Assembly (NCBI GenBank): GCA_022843585.1
Contig: JALHNJ010000002.1
Coordinates: forward strand, 310,001 to 374,000
DNA: 64,000 nucleotides
DNA from: Chitinophagaceae bacterium
GTDB taxonomy: Bacteria; Bacteroidota; Bacteroidia; Chitinophagales; Chitinophagaceae
Reading direction: 5' to 3'
In this document: in pieces, positions 34,881 to 42,931 of the stretch
Layout: every line of letters starts with the position of its first letter
Position numbering within the stretch: the stretch's first letter is position 1
Notes under the pieces: generated by a model
What the model was told of the DNA's origin: nothing
The model's database searches: none
Seen by the model: only the letters and a program-made list of their open reading frames with translations
Program-made: the position numbers and the translations under genes

Positions 34881-34910
34881 AATCCCGGTTTTATAGCCGG
34901 GATTTTTTTT
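34881..34910 (+). terminator. Terminator after rpsP
   Basis: AATCCCGG (34881-34888) pairs with CCGGGATT (34897-34904) around an eight-base loop, followed by TTTTTT. Confidence 0.9.
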
Positions 34911-34958
34911 GATACGGATAACACAGACCTTGCTGACCGCAAGCAGTTTAACACGGAT

Positions 34959-34966
34959 TATATTTG
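34959..34966 (+). promoter_or_regulatory. -7 box of rimM, near-leaderless
   Basis: TATATTTG ends 5 nt before the rimM ATG at 34972. Together with the terminator upstream, this gives rimM its own promoter despite its place after rpsP. Confidence 0.65.
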
Positions 34967-34971
34967 CACTA

Positions 34972-35490
34972 ATGGCTGAATATTTTAAAATTGGGAAACT
35001 AGTTGCTGTACATGGATTACAAGGTGAATTGCTGCTCAAACATGAGCTGGGAAAGAAAACCTCATTGAAAGGTTTACAAGCAATCTTTATTGAAGAAAAG
35101 AAAAACTCATTTCTTCCCTGGTTCATCGAGTCCACAAAAATTAAAACCGAAGAAGAGATTTATATCAAGTTCGAAGGGATTACTACAAGAGAAGCTGCCA
35201 TAAAACTTACACAAAAAGAAATATGGGTTCCCGAAACTGATTTTAAAAAATTTGCTGCTAAATCTGCCCCTGCAAGTTTATTGGGCTACACCATCATCAA
35301 CAAAGAAGAGCCACTCGGCAAAATTTTAGAATTGATAGAACAGCCGCATCAACTACTTTGCCGCTTAGAGATTAAAGGAAAAGAGGTATTGATACCATTG
35401 CATGAGCAAACATTACAAAAAGTAAATCATAAGAAAAAAGAAGTGTTGGTGGAGTTGCCGGATGGATTGTTGGAGATTTATCTTACTTAG
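34972..35490 (+). CDS. rimM: Ribosome maturation factor RimM
   Basis: A 172-residue 30S assembly factor acting on the 16S 3' major domain. The N-terminal barrel begins YFKIGKLVAVHGLQGELLLKHE and the C-terminal PRC-barrel has LLGYTIINKEEPLGKILE and KEVLIPLHEQTLQKV. The start at 34972 is fixed by the family N-terminus and by the -7 box just before it; the in-frame ATG at 34909 lies in the rpsP terminator. In many bacteria rimM is followed by trmD and rplS; here trmD is 10 kb away. Confidence 0.94.
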   Translation: MAEYFKIGKLVAVHGLQGELLLKHELGKKTSLKGLQAIFIEEKKNSFLPWFIESTKIKTEEEIYIKFEGITTREAAIKLTQKEIWVPETDFKKFAAKSAPASLLGYTIINKEEPLGKILELIEQPHQLLCRLEIKGKEVLIPLHEQTLQKVNHKKKEVLVELPDGLLEIYLT

Positions 35491-35956
35491 GCCCTTTAAT
35501 AAAATCAGCCAATAATTTCATTCTATAATAAATATTGCTGAGCATCAGCGAAACATTATTCTTCACTTTTACAACACTATTACCGTTCATCTTCTTAATA
35601 TTTTTTAATTCCTCGATCTTCTCATCTATTTTTTCTATCAGCTTTTCTGCATTCCAGCCAATGTATTTTTTATTACGATCGTCAAATACATGATAAGGTT
35701 CAATGCTGCCCGGTTTTAATTTATTGAATTTGAAATTACTTTCCACTCCTTTTTTGATTGTTTCATTGCTTAGCATATCAATCATCACATCAGCAGAAAC
35801 TTCATTCAAAAAAGCGTTGTGAAAAATATTGAGGTTATTACGCAACTCACGGATCAGCTGCTTTTTCAACACATCGTTTGTCTTTCCTTCTTTATTTAAA
35901 AAAGCAAGCAAGTCCTTCAGCGGGCTAATACCCGTCTTTAGCCATTCCAAATTCAT
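35483..35956 (-). CDS. Hypothetical protein, function unknown
   Basis: A 157-residue, mostly helical cytoplasmic protein (MNLEWLKTGISPLKDLLAF start) with a central HVFDDRNKKYIGWNAEKLIEKIDEKIEELK segment. No known domain recognised. An ATG at 36106 would add 50 residues running through the inverted repeat and a promoter; I prefer 35956, which has a TATATTTG box 3 nt upstream on the minus strand. The 3' end overlaps rimM's 3' end by 8 bp in a convergent arrangement. Confidence 0.65.
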   Translation of the reverse strand: MNLEWLKTGISPLKDLLAFLNKEGKTNDVLKKQLIRELRNNLNIFHNAFLNEVSADVMIDMLSNETIKKGVESNFKFNKLKPGSIEPYHVFDDRNKKYIGWNAEKLIEKIDEKIEELKNIKKMNGNSVVKVKNNVSLMLSNIYYRMKLLADFIKGPK

Positions 35957-35959
35957 AAT

Positions 35960-35967
35960 CAAATATA
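35960..35967 (-). promoter_or_regulatory. -7 box abutting a start codon
   Basis: Reads TATATTTG on the minus strand, 3 nt before the ATG at 35956. The mRNA is likely leaderless. Confidence 0.6.
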
Positions 35968-35973
35968 AGTTGC

Positions 35974-36060
35974 AAGACCGAGAGTAGGAAAGACCGAAAG
36001 TCAGAAAGAAAATCGCTGATAGTAAGAATCGTCTTCCGGACTTTCCGTCTTTCGGACTTA
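35974..36060. repeat. Inverted repeat between a hypothetical gene and dinB
   Basis: Arms of about 31-35 nt (35974-36008 and 36030-36060) are imperfect inverted copies built of AAGACCGAAAG / AGTCCGAAAG-type units, spacer 21 nt. Same family as 23926-24037 and, less closely, 34186-34305. It fills the divergent gap up to the dinB promoter box. Confidence 0.7.
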
Positions 36061-36064
36061 AGAT

Positions 36065-36072
36065 TAACTTTG
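36065..36072 (+). promoter_or_regulatory. -7 box of dinB, near-leaderless
   Basis: TAACTTTG ends 4 nt before the dinB ATG at 36077. Confidence 0.55.
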
Positions 36073-36076
36073 AAAG

Positions 36077-37282
36077 ATGTCCGATCAAAAAAGACATATT
36101 GCTCATTTAGATCTCGACTCCTTTTTTGTTTCTGTTGAAATAAGAAATAATCCTTCCTTGAAAGGTAAGCCTGTTTTGGTTGGAGGATATGAACGGGGCG
36201 TAGTGGCAGCTTGCAGTTATGAAGCCCGAAAATTTGGTATTCATTCTGCTATGCCGATGAAAAAAGCAATGCAGCTTTGCCCGCATGCAATCGTTACCAG
36301 CAGCAGCCGTGGCGATTACAGCAAGTATTCAAGATGGGTTACAGAAATCATTGCATCAAAAGTACCGTTGTTTGAAAAAGCAAGTATTGATGAATTTTAT
36401 ATTGACCTCACCGGCATGGATAAGTTTTTTGGTATAAGTCAATATGCAAAAGATTTACGGGCACTGGTAACCAGCGAAACAGGTTTACCAATTTCCTGTG
36501 GCTTAGCTTCAGCAAGATTCATTGCTAAAATGGCTACGAATGAAGCAAAACCAAATGGCTTTTTAGAAATACCACATGGAAAAGAAAAAGATTTTCTCTG
36601 GCCTTTAGGCATCGAAAAAATAAATGGTGTTGGCAAGCAAACAGAACAGCATTTAAAAAGCTATGGCATTTACACTATTGAAGATATTGCCCAAACCCCA
36701 ATCGAACATTTAGAAAAAATTGCAGGGAAATGGGGCGAAAGTCTGTGGCACAAAGCACATGGCGTTGGCAGTGCAGAAATAACCACTGACTGGGAACAAA
36801 AAAGCATGAGCCATGAAAATACTTTTGATACGGATTATACCGATATTGAATTTCTGCATAAAGAATTAGTAAGACTCACCGAAAAAACCGCTTACTCATT
36901 ACGGGAAGATGAAAAACTAACGGGCTGTGTTACGGTGAAAATTCGTTACTCTGATTTTGAAACTACTTCAAGACAAGAGACAGTTGACTATACTGCACTC
37001 GATGATGTGCTGATTGCAAAAGTGAAAGACCTGTTTAATAAATCATACCAGAAGAAAAGACCTGTTCGCTTATTAGGAGTTCGTTTCAGCCAGTTCATTC
37101 CAATGACAATGCAGATGAGTTTGTTTGAAAATAATATTGAGAAACTGCAATTGTACAAAGCGGTGGATGAAATTAAAGACCGGTTTGGGAGTAAGCTGGT
37201 AACAAAAGCTGTTACTTCTCAATTAAAAGAAACTACCAATGAGTTTACTACAAGGCATAATAAGAAGAAAAAAGCGGAATAA
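36077..37282 (+). CDS. dinB: DNA polymerase IV (Y-family)
   Basis: A 401-residue translesion polymerase. Catalytic acidic residues are Asp12 (HLDLDSFFVSVE) and Asp105-Glu106 (KASIDEFYIDLTG). Fingers, palm and helix-hairpin-helix thumb (GVGKQTEQHLKSYGI) are followed by the little-finger domain and a beta-clamp-binding peptide QMSLF near residue 355. I see no LexA-like operator upstream; the promoter box abuts the start codon. Confidence 0.95.
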   Translation: MSDQKRHIAHLDLDSFFVSVEIRNNPSLKGKPVLVGGYERGVVAACSYEARKFGIHSAMPMKKAMQLCPHAIVTSSSRGDYSKYSRWVTEIIASKVPLFEKASIDEFYIDLTGMDKFFGISQYAKDLRALVTSETGLPISCGLASARFIAKMATNEAKPNGFLEIPHGKEKDFLWPLGIEKINGVGKQTEQHLKSYGIYTIEDIAQTPIEHLEKIAGKWGESLWHKAHGVGSAEITTDWEQKSMSHENTFDTDYTDIEFLHKELVRLTEKTAYSLREDEKLTGCVTVKIRYSDFETTSRQETVDYTALDDVLIAKVKDLFNKSYQKKRPVRLLGVRFSQFIPMTMQMSLFENNIEKLQLYKAVDEIKDRFGSKLVTKAVTSQLKETTNEFTTRHNKKKKAE

Positions 37283-37530
37283 ACTCACGGATTTGTATTT
37301 CTGGTTTTAGAATTGAAACGGCTTACCAGAATAGTTGGGAGGCTTCGCAAATGCCCAGCTGTGTTAATGTCGTACAAGTGAGTGACACAAGGTACGATGC
37401 TAGTAGCAATGCAGTTGGTCAATAAAATTATCCTTCAAACAATAAAAAAACTTTGCCGTATAAGCACTAAAAACTCCAAACCAAAAACCACAAACTCCCT
37501 TATCTTCGTCATCCCTAAAATCTATTTATT

Positions 37531-38898
37531 ATGTCACAAGTTTGGAAAGATTACCAGGAAAAAAATAAAGAACGTTTTCTAAATGAAATGCTGGACTTGC
37601 TCCGCATTCCATCTGTAAGTGCAAAAACCGAACATAAAGCTGATATGCTTACCTGTGCTGAAGCAGTAAAGAAAAGTTTGCTGGAAGCTGGTTGCGATAA
37701 AGCTGAAGTGATGGCAACCGATGGACACCCTGCTGTATATGGCGAAAAAATAATTGACGCATCAAAGCCAACCGTATTAGTATATGGTCACTATGATGTG
37801 CAGCCTGCAGAACCGTTGGAACTGTGGACAAATCCTCCATTTGAGCCGACAATCATAGACGGAAAAATTTTTGCAAGGGGAAGTGCAGATGACAAAGGCC
37901 AGTTTTATATGCATGTAAAAGCATTAGAAATATTGGCGAAGACAAACAGCATGACCACCAACATTAAATTCCTGATTGAAGGTGAAGAAGAAGTAGGTTC
38001 TCCAAATTTGGGAAAATTTGTTGCAGCCAATAAAAAATTATTAAAAGCAGATGTGATTTTGATCAGCGATAGTTCTATGCTGAGTTTTGAAAATCCATCC
38101 CTCGATACGGGTGTTCGTGGATTAAGTTATATCCAAGTAGAAGTAACCGGTGCAAATAGAGATTTGCATAGCGGAACTTATGGCGGTGCCGTTGCAAACC
38201 CCATTACTATTTTAGCACAAATGATAGCCAGCTGCCATGATGAAAATAACCATATCACAATTCCAGGATTTTATGATGATGTAGTGGTGGCAGGACCCGA
38301 AGAAAGAGCTTTGATAAACAAAGCTCCTTATGATGAGAAAGAATATATGGATGAATTAGGTGTAAAGGAATTGTGGGGAGAAAAAGGATACAGTACGTAT
38401 GAAAGAACAGGCATTCGCCCAACGATTGAAGTAAATGGCATTTGGGGTGGCTATACAGGTGAAGGTGCAAAAACTGTATTACCATCCAAAGCATTTGCAA
38501 AAATTTCTGCAAGGTTGGTTCCTAATCAATCATCGGAAAAAATAACAGAGAAGCTGCTGACGTATTTTAAATCTATTGCACCGAAGTCGGTAGAAGTAAA
38601 AGCAGAACTGCATCATGGTGGTGAGCCATATATGACTCCGATTGACAGCAAAGGATACAAAGCAGCATCCAAAGCAGTGGAAACAACTTTTGGTAAAGCT
38701 CCGATTCCGGTTCGTGGTGGCGGTAGTATTCCTATCTGTTCTATTCTGGAAAAAGAATTAGGTATCAAAATTATTTTCATGGGCTTTGGGTTGGATAACG
38801 ACAACCTGCATAGCCCGAATGAGAAGTATAATATTGAAAACTATTATAAGGGCATAGAGACGATTCCTTATTTCCATAAGTTTTTTTCGGAAGGATAA
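37531..38898 (+). CDS. M20 family dipeptidase
   Basis: A 455-residue metallopeptidase of the M20/ArgE/DapE/CPG2 family (PepV/CNDP-like dipeptidase). Metal ligands and catalytic residues visible: His87 and the following Asp89 (VYGHYDVQP), bridging Asp120 (GSADDKGQ), Glu153-Glu154 (EGEEEVGS) and a C-terminal His in NLHSPNEKY. A dimerisation domain fills about 205-340. No signal peptide, so it probably hydrolyses dipeptides in the cytoplasm. The 248 bp before it shows no gene or clear promoter. Confidence 0.92.
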   Translation: MSQVWKDYQEKNKERFLNEMLDLLRIPSVSAKTEHKADMLTCAEAVKKSLLEAGCDKAEVMATDGHPAVYGEKIIDASKPTVLVYGHYDVQPAEPLELWTNPPFEPTIIDGKIFARGSADDKGQFYMHVKALEILAKTNSMTTNIKFLIEGEEEVGSPNLGKFVAANKKLLKADVILISDSSMLSFENPSLDTGVRGLSYIQVEVTGANRDLHSGTYGGAVANPITILAQMIASCHDENNHITIPGFYDDVVVAGPEERALINKAPYDEKEYMDELGVKELWGEKGYSTYERTGIRPTIEVNGIWGGYTGEGAKTVLPSKAFAKISARLVPNQSSEKITEKLLTYFKSIAPKSVEVKAELHHGGEPYMTPIDSKGYKAASKAVETTFGKAPIPVRGGGSIPICSILEKELGIKIIFMGFGLDNDNLHSPNEKYNIENYYKGIETIPYFHKFFSEG

Positions 38899-38941
38899 GA
38901 AAAGGGAACCGTAGCGATGCGGAGAATTCGTTTGGATCAGG

Positions 38942-38968
38942 CCTCACTCGAATTGAGTGAGGTTTTTT
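38942..38968 (+). terminator. Terminator after the dipeptidase gene
   Basis: CCTCACTC (38942-38949) and GAGTGAGG (38955-38962) form an 8-bp stem with a five-base loop, followed by TTTTTT. Confidence 0.9.
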
Positions 38969-38971
38969 AAT

Positions 38972-39002
38972 TTTTGACAATGTAAAGAATTCTTTACATT
39001 TG
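38972..39002 (+). promoter_or_regulatory. Promoter with perfect 22-bp palindromic operator
   Basis: A TTTTG -33 element (38972-38976) and TACATTTG -7 box (38995-39002), 18 nt apart, drive the gene at 39020. Between and overlapping them lies a perfect 22-bp palindrome, 38979-39000, with half-site AATGTAAAGAA. A protein bound there would block RNA polymerase. The XRE-type repressor at 39465-39665 is the obvious candidate. Confidence 0.75.
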
Positions 39003-39019
39003 AAATAAAACAATACACA

Positions 39020-39475
39020 ATGGGAAAGTTTCTACTACCGTATAAGTTTAAATACTGGGGTGCATTTATGCTTCCTTTCGGCTTCATGGGCTGGTATGCT
39101 GGCCAAATGAGTAATGTAATTCCTTGGTTGAGCTTTATGAATTGGGGGGTACCGTTAACTCCAATTTTCCTTGGTATTTGCTTTTTCTCTTGTTTACTAG
39201 GCTTACTCTTTTTAATTTTTTCAAAAGAAAAAATTGAAGATGAATATGTGCAAAAACTAAGGTTGGAAAGTTTTCAGTTGGCGGCCTTGGTGCAAATTGG
39301 TTATCTTGTTTACTCTTTTATTAAGCTTATTATTATTACAAAGTATGTAAGAGATGAGAAAGAATATTTTGTATTCATGTTTCTTAAAGTTCTTCTGGCT
39401 TTTTGGCTTGTTTATATAATTAGATTTAATTTTATACTTCTCAGAAACAAGCTTAAAGTTTCAAATGAAAAATAA
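39020..39475 (+). CDS. Four-pass membrane protein paired with XRE regulator
   Basis: A 151-residue membrane protein with four hydrophobic segments, about 13-30, 45-68, 88-108 and 118-140. No enzymatic motif. Its 3' end overlaps the next gene, a small XRE repressor, by 11 bp. Such membrane protein/small HTH pairs recur in bacteria and archaea, where the HTH is typically the local repressor. The membrane protein's function is unknown. Confidence 0.75.
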   Translation: MGKFLLPYKFKYWGAFMLPFGFMGWYAGQMSNVIPWLSFMNWGVPLTPIFLGICFFSCLLGLLFLIFSKEKIEDEYVQKLRLESFQLAALVQIGYLVYSFIKLIIITKYVRDEKEYFVFMFLKVLLAFWLVYIIRFNFILLRNKLKVSNEK

Positions 39476-39665
39476 AGTAAGAGAGCTTCGTACAAAAAAC
39501 AATATCACACAAACTGAACTAGCTAATGAGTTAGCTGTCTCCCGGCAAACTATCTTTGCTATTGAAACTGCAATGTATGTTCCTTCCACTGTATTAGCAC
39601 TAAAAATAGCCCGTAAGTTTAAAATAAAAGTGGAAGAGATTTTTGAACTGGAAAAGAAAGACTAA
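39465..39665 (+). CDS. Small XRE/Cro-type repressor
   Basis: A 66-residue helix-turn-helix protein that is all DNA-binding domain: VRELRTKNNITQTELANELAVSRQTIFAIE, with recognition helix around SRQTIFAIET. It resembles the YozG/YgzD-like group of short regulators. The start overlaps the upstream membrane gene by 11 bp; its stop overlaps the next gene (TAATG). The perfect palindrome at the operon's promoter is its likely operator. Confidence 0.88.
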   Translation: MKNKVRELRTKNNITQTELANELAVSRQTIFAIETAMYVPSTVLALKIARKFKIKVEEIFELEKKD

Positions 39666-40048
39666 TGATTGATAAAGAAAAACTCCGTCTCGATAAATAC
39701 CTATGGGCTATTCGTTTGTTTAAAACAAGAAGCCTTGCTACTACTGCCTGCAATGGTGGTAAAGTAAAGTATGAGGAAGAACAAGCCAAACCAGGTAAGA
39801 ATGTTCATTTAGGAGATGTATATGATGTAAGGACCGAAGGAAAAAAATGGAGAATAAAAGTTATTGGGCTTTTGCACAGCCGGGTTAAATATGAAGAAGC
39901 GATAAAATACTACCTTGACATTACACCTGAAGAAGAATTGGAACGATTGAAATACCAGGCAGCCAGTTTTCATACGGGTAAACGACCAAGCAAAATTGGC
40001 CGCCCTACTAAAAAAGAAAGAAGAGATTTGGATGAATTTTTAGAGTAG
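39665..40048 (+). CDS. S4-domain RNA-binding protein, Hsp15-like
   Basis: A 127-residue S4 protein: EKLRLDKYLWAIRLFKTRSLATTACNGGKVKYE is the Hsp15/HslR opening, followed by a basic C-terminal tail (RPSKIGRPTKKERRDL). Hsp15 binds 50S subunits carrying stalled peptidyl-tRNA and helps recycle them; RqcP in Firmicutes is related. It starts at the last base of the XRE gene's stop codon, so it is translated from the same mRNA, an unusual partner for a repressor. Confidence 0.88.
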   Translation: MIDKEKLRLDKYLWAIRLFKTRSLATTACNGGKVKYEEEQAKPGKNVHLGDVYDVRTEGKKWRIKVIGLLHSRVKYEEAIKYYLDITPEEELERLKYQAASFHTGKRPSKIGRPTKKERRDLDEFLE

Positions 40049-40062
40049 AAAGCTTCAGCAAT

Positions 40063-40500
40063 ATGTTTAAAAGCAGCATATTCATAAACAGATTTGCCTT
40101 TATTATTGATTTGAAAAGAATACAAAAAATATTATCCCTGTTTATTGTAAGCGTAGCATTAGCAGCTTGTTCAAAAAACAGATCGTCTGATAAAGACCGG
40201 GAGTTGCCTGGTATAATTATTACAAATCCTATAAACAACGAGGTTTTTTCAAATGGACAAACAGTAACAATTACTGCCAATTTAAGTGATAACAAAATCA
40301 TCAGCGAAGTGCATGTTCATATCTCTAACAATACTACCAACCAGTTGCTGATAGATATTCATCGCAGTCCTGCGTCATCCAATTATGCATTAAGCGAATC
40401 TTTTGTTGCACAAAGCGGTATCCAATACAAAGTGCAAATAATAGCAAAAGATAATTCTGCCAACGAAAACAGGGCCTCTGTTATTATCACTGTAAATTAA
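40063..40500 (+). CDS. Lipoprotein with Ig-like domain
   Basis: A protein of up to 145 residues with lipobox ALAAC and one beta-sandwich domain (about 50-145, PGIIITNPINNEVFSNGQTVTITANLSD) of the type found in DUF4625-like or bacterial Ig proteins. The ATG at 40063 leaves an atypically long N-region; a TTG at 40111 would give a standard signal peptide (KRIQKILSLFIVSVALAAC) and is a likely true start. Surface or periplasmic role unknown. It follows the Hsp15-like gene by 14 bp. Confidence 0.65.
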   Translation: MFKSSIFINRFAFIIDLKRIQKILSLFIVSVALAACSKNRSSDKDRELPGIIITNPINNEVFSNGQTVTITANLSDNKIISEVHVHISNNTTNQLLIDIHRSPASSNYALSESFVAQSGIQYKVQIIAKDNSANENRASVIITVN

Positions 40501-40503
40501 AAA

Positions 40504-40529
40504 AGGGCTTCCTGAGAACAGGCCGCCCT
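40504..40529. terminator. Weak hairpin between convergent genes
   Basis: AGGGC...CCTG pairs with CAGG...GCCCT around AGAA with a two-base internal loop. There is no T-run after it, so termination strength is doubtful. Confidence 0.35.
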
Positions 40530-40582
40530 ACTTAATAAAAACTACCAAACCACGAGAGTCTTTAGTTTTTTTACAATACTTT

Positions 40583-41437
40583 TTATTGTTGTGGTGCTAT
40601 AGTAAGCACTGGTATATTTGATTCCCGGTATAAGTGTTTTCCAAACCATTTTCCAAGCCACCCCCTTCGCATTGATTCTTTGCCGGAATTTACTACTATC
40701 AAATCTGCAGCAACATCGTTTGCGTAGGCCAATGTATCAGTATGTTCATTCCTATTAATTTCTGATGTGCAATGCACCCGTACATTGGTATAGTCCCGCA
40801 ATAACTGGTATGATTTTGTTATGCATCGTGTATTAATTCTTTCTTCAGATTTTGAATTTGTTTTTTGCCCCATTAAGTGTACAATACCATTGAACTTACG
40901 GGCAAGAAAAGTTGCCATCGTTAATTTTTTTATGGGTATAAAATCATTTACAGGCACCACTATATTATGCAAATGAGTCACATCAAACCGGCGGGTGACT
41001 GTAAGTACCGGGCATTGTGTTTGCTGCGATAATTTACTGATGTTTATTTGCTGTACTAATGCACCGGCAAATTTGCGATGATATTTTGGAATAAGTACAA
41101 GGTCAATGTGTTTACCAATAATCACTTCTTTCATTACGGTTTGCCAGCTTCCCGGCAGTATTTCTGATGTCATCAATAACCCATCGTTCAGTTGCAGCTT
41201 GTATTCGTCTTCTAATTTTTCCAATCTCTTACTACTGTCTTCGGTAGAAAAGTTAAACAGGGAACCTGAAACTGTGCCATCATATAAAAAAGGTATTACC
41301 GTCATTGGTGTTTGTACATAAAGCAAATGCAAATCGCAATTAAACTCATTCGCAATCTGCAAAGCCTTATTCATCAACAATGAAGTATTTCTGTTGAAAT
41401 TTACAGGAACTAATATGCGGTTGAAAATTTTTGTCAT
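40583..41437 (-). CDS. Universal stress protein (tandem UspA-like domains)
   Basis: A 284-residue protein of two UspA-like halves: the first opens with FNRILVPVNFNRNTSLLMNKALQIANEF, the second near residue 150 with LHNIVVPVNDFIPIKKLTMATFLAR. The C-terminus has the ATP-loop-like DLIVVNSGKESMRRGWLGKWFGKHLYRESNIPVL element. The usual G-2x-G-9x-G(S/T) signature appears only in degenerate form. Role in stress survival is inferred from family. It lies downstream of a two-component pair on the same strand, separated by 117 bp. Confidence 0.82.
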   Translation of the reverse strand: MTKIFNRILVPVNFNRNTSLLMNKALQIANEFNCDLHLLYVQTPMTVIPFLYDGTVSGSLFNFSTEDSSKRLEKLEDEYKLQLNDGLLMTSEILPGSWQTVMKEVIIGKHIDLVLIPKYHRKFAGALVQQINISKLSQQTQCPVLTVTRRFDVTHLHNIVVPVNDFIPIKKLTMATFLARKFNGIVHLMGQKTNSKSEERINTRCITKSYQLLRDYTNVRVHCTSEINRNEHTDTLAYANDVAADLIVVNSGKESMRRGWLGKWFGKHLYRESNIPVLTIAPQQ

Positions 41438-41554
41438 TACCGGTATCCTTGCAATTATATTGGCACAAGTTATTACCCTGCTTTTAGAGAAGGGTTAAGC
41501 TACGGTTAGAATTAAATTAAAATGTAAACGGCAGAAGTGCCTGTTGTTTATATA

Positions 41555-42931
41555 CTATTTTTTCAGCGTTGGCAATGTCACAATAAAACTGGTTCCATTT
41601 GCTATATCAGATTGAACAGTTAGCTGGCCCTTATGAAGATTGATAATACGTCGGGTAAGCGTTAGCCCAAGCCCGGTACCTGGTTTGCCCTCCGCATTGT
41701 TGCTCCGATAAAACGGTTCGAATAAATTGCTTACTTCATCCGCAGGTATAAAATCACTTTTATTGAGAAATATTAGTTGGGTTTCGTTTCCTAAAAATAC
41801 AAGACGTATTTCAACAGTATTATCAGGAGAATATTTACAGCCGTTCTCCATAATATTTCTAATTGCGCTATGCAATAGATGTGAGTTACCAAACACCTGG
41901 CATTCATTTTCATTTTCTGGTAATTCAGGAAAATCTAACCCTATTTTAAACCCAGGATTCTGTTTCAATGTTTCGGTATGTGCTTTAATCAAAATTTCAT
42001 CAATTCTTACCTTATCTAACGAAATAGCACCATGGGTTCCAGCTTTTGCAATTTCTAATAAGTTTCTTGTAAGGTGATGCAGTCCCTTAACATCTTCCAA
42101 TACAGAACCAAGCACTTTGCGATAGTCATCATCACTACGGTCGTGTAAAAGTGCAACTTCTATCTGGCTAGAAACTGATGTTAATGGAGTAGATAACTCA
42201 TGTGATGCGTTAGATATAAAACGTCGTTGTATCGCAAACGACTCTTCCAAACGGTTTAGCAAATCATTGAAAGTATTATTTAACATAGCCAATTCATCTT
42301 TTCGTTTTCCCACAAATAAACGATGCGATAAATTTTGAGATGTAATCAACTGCACATCATGAATTGTCTCCTTGATTGGCTTCACAATACTGCGGGAAAA
42401 TAAATACCCAGCCAGTAATGCAAACAAAACTGCACCCGGAACAAAAAGCAGAAAAATACGTTTAAGGTCGGAGATATATTCTTTGCCCGAAACATTTTCT
42501 GCCGCTACTACTACAATAAAATTTTGTTCTGCTGACGGGTAATAGTAAATACAAACATCTTTTTGTTCGTAAACAAAAAAGCTTTGCTCATTATCTTTCG
42601 CTTCCTCGAACCAGGAGTCCGGTGCAATTATTTGCGAAGTGCTATCATCATGATATTCATACAGTATCTTCTTATCCTCACTATAAATATTTACGTTCTT
42701 ATTAAACAGAGCCGGTGGAGATGTTGAATCCAGCGACTTTAATAAATTGGTAGTATCGTTTTTAAAAACGGTGTATAGATACCCTGTTCTTGCAGCCCGG
42801 GTTTTTAATCGCTGGCGAAAATCGTTTTCAACATTTTGTTTACTTAATGTGAAAATAAGAAAAGACATGACCAGCAAAATACCTGTAACGATAAAGGTAA
42901 ACAGCAGGTTGATTTTATAAGTAAGCTTCAT
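41555..42931 (-). CDS. Sensor histidine kinase, OmpR-partner type
   Basis: A 458-residue membrane kinase: membrane segment about 8-28, periplasmic sensor about 30-155, second segment about 157-178, HAMP to about 230, HisKA with phosphoacceptor His in SNASHELSTPLTSV (about 242), and a HATPase domain with NGCKYSPDN, GTGLGLTLTRRI and GTSFIVTLP boxes. It resembles CusS/ArlS-like kinases. The start overlaps the response-regulator stop by one base, so they form one operon and pair. Signal unknown. Confidence 0.93.
   Translation of the reverse strand: MKLTYKINLLFTFIVTGILLVMSFLIFTLSKQNVENDFRQRLKTRAARTGYLYTVFKNDTTNLLKSLDSTSPPALFNKNVNIYSEDKKILYEYHDDSTSQIIAPDSWFEEAKDNEQSFFVYEQKDVCIYYYPSAEQNFIVVVAAENVSGKEYISDLKRIFLLFVPGAVLFALLAGYLFSRSIVKPIKETIHDVQLITSQNLSHRLFVGKRKDELAMLNNTFNDLLNRLEESFAIQRRFISNASHELSTPLTSVSSQIEVALLHDRSDDDYRKVLGSVLEDVKGLHHLTRNLLEIAKAGTHGAISLDKVRIDEILIKAHTETLKQNPGFKIGLDFPELPENENECQVFGNSHLLHSAIRNIMENGCKYSPDNTVEIRLVFLGNETQLIFLNKSDFIPADEVSNLFEPFYRSNNAEGKPGTGLGLTLTRRIINLHKGQLTVQSDIANGTSFIVTLPTLKK

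Noticed and set aside
35957-36106. 50-residue N-terminal extension of the 157-residue hypothetical protein
   Set aside because: It would be coded by the inverted repeat and the promoter box and would overlap dinB's start.
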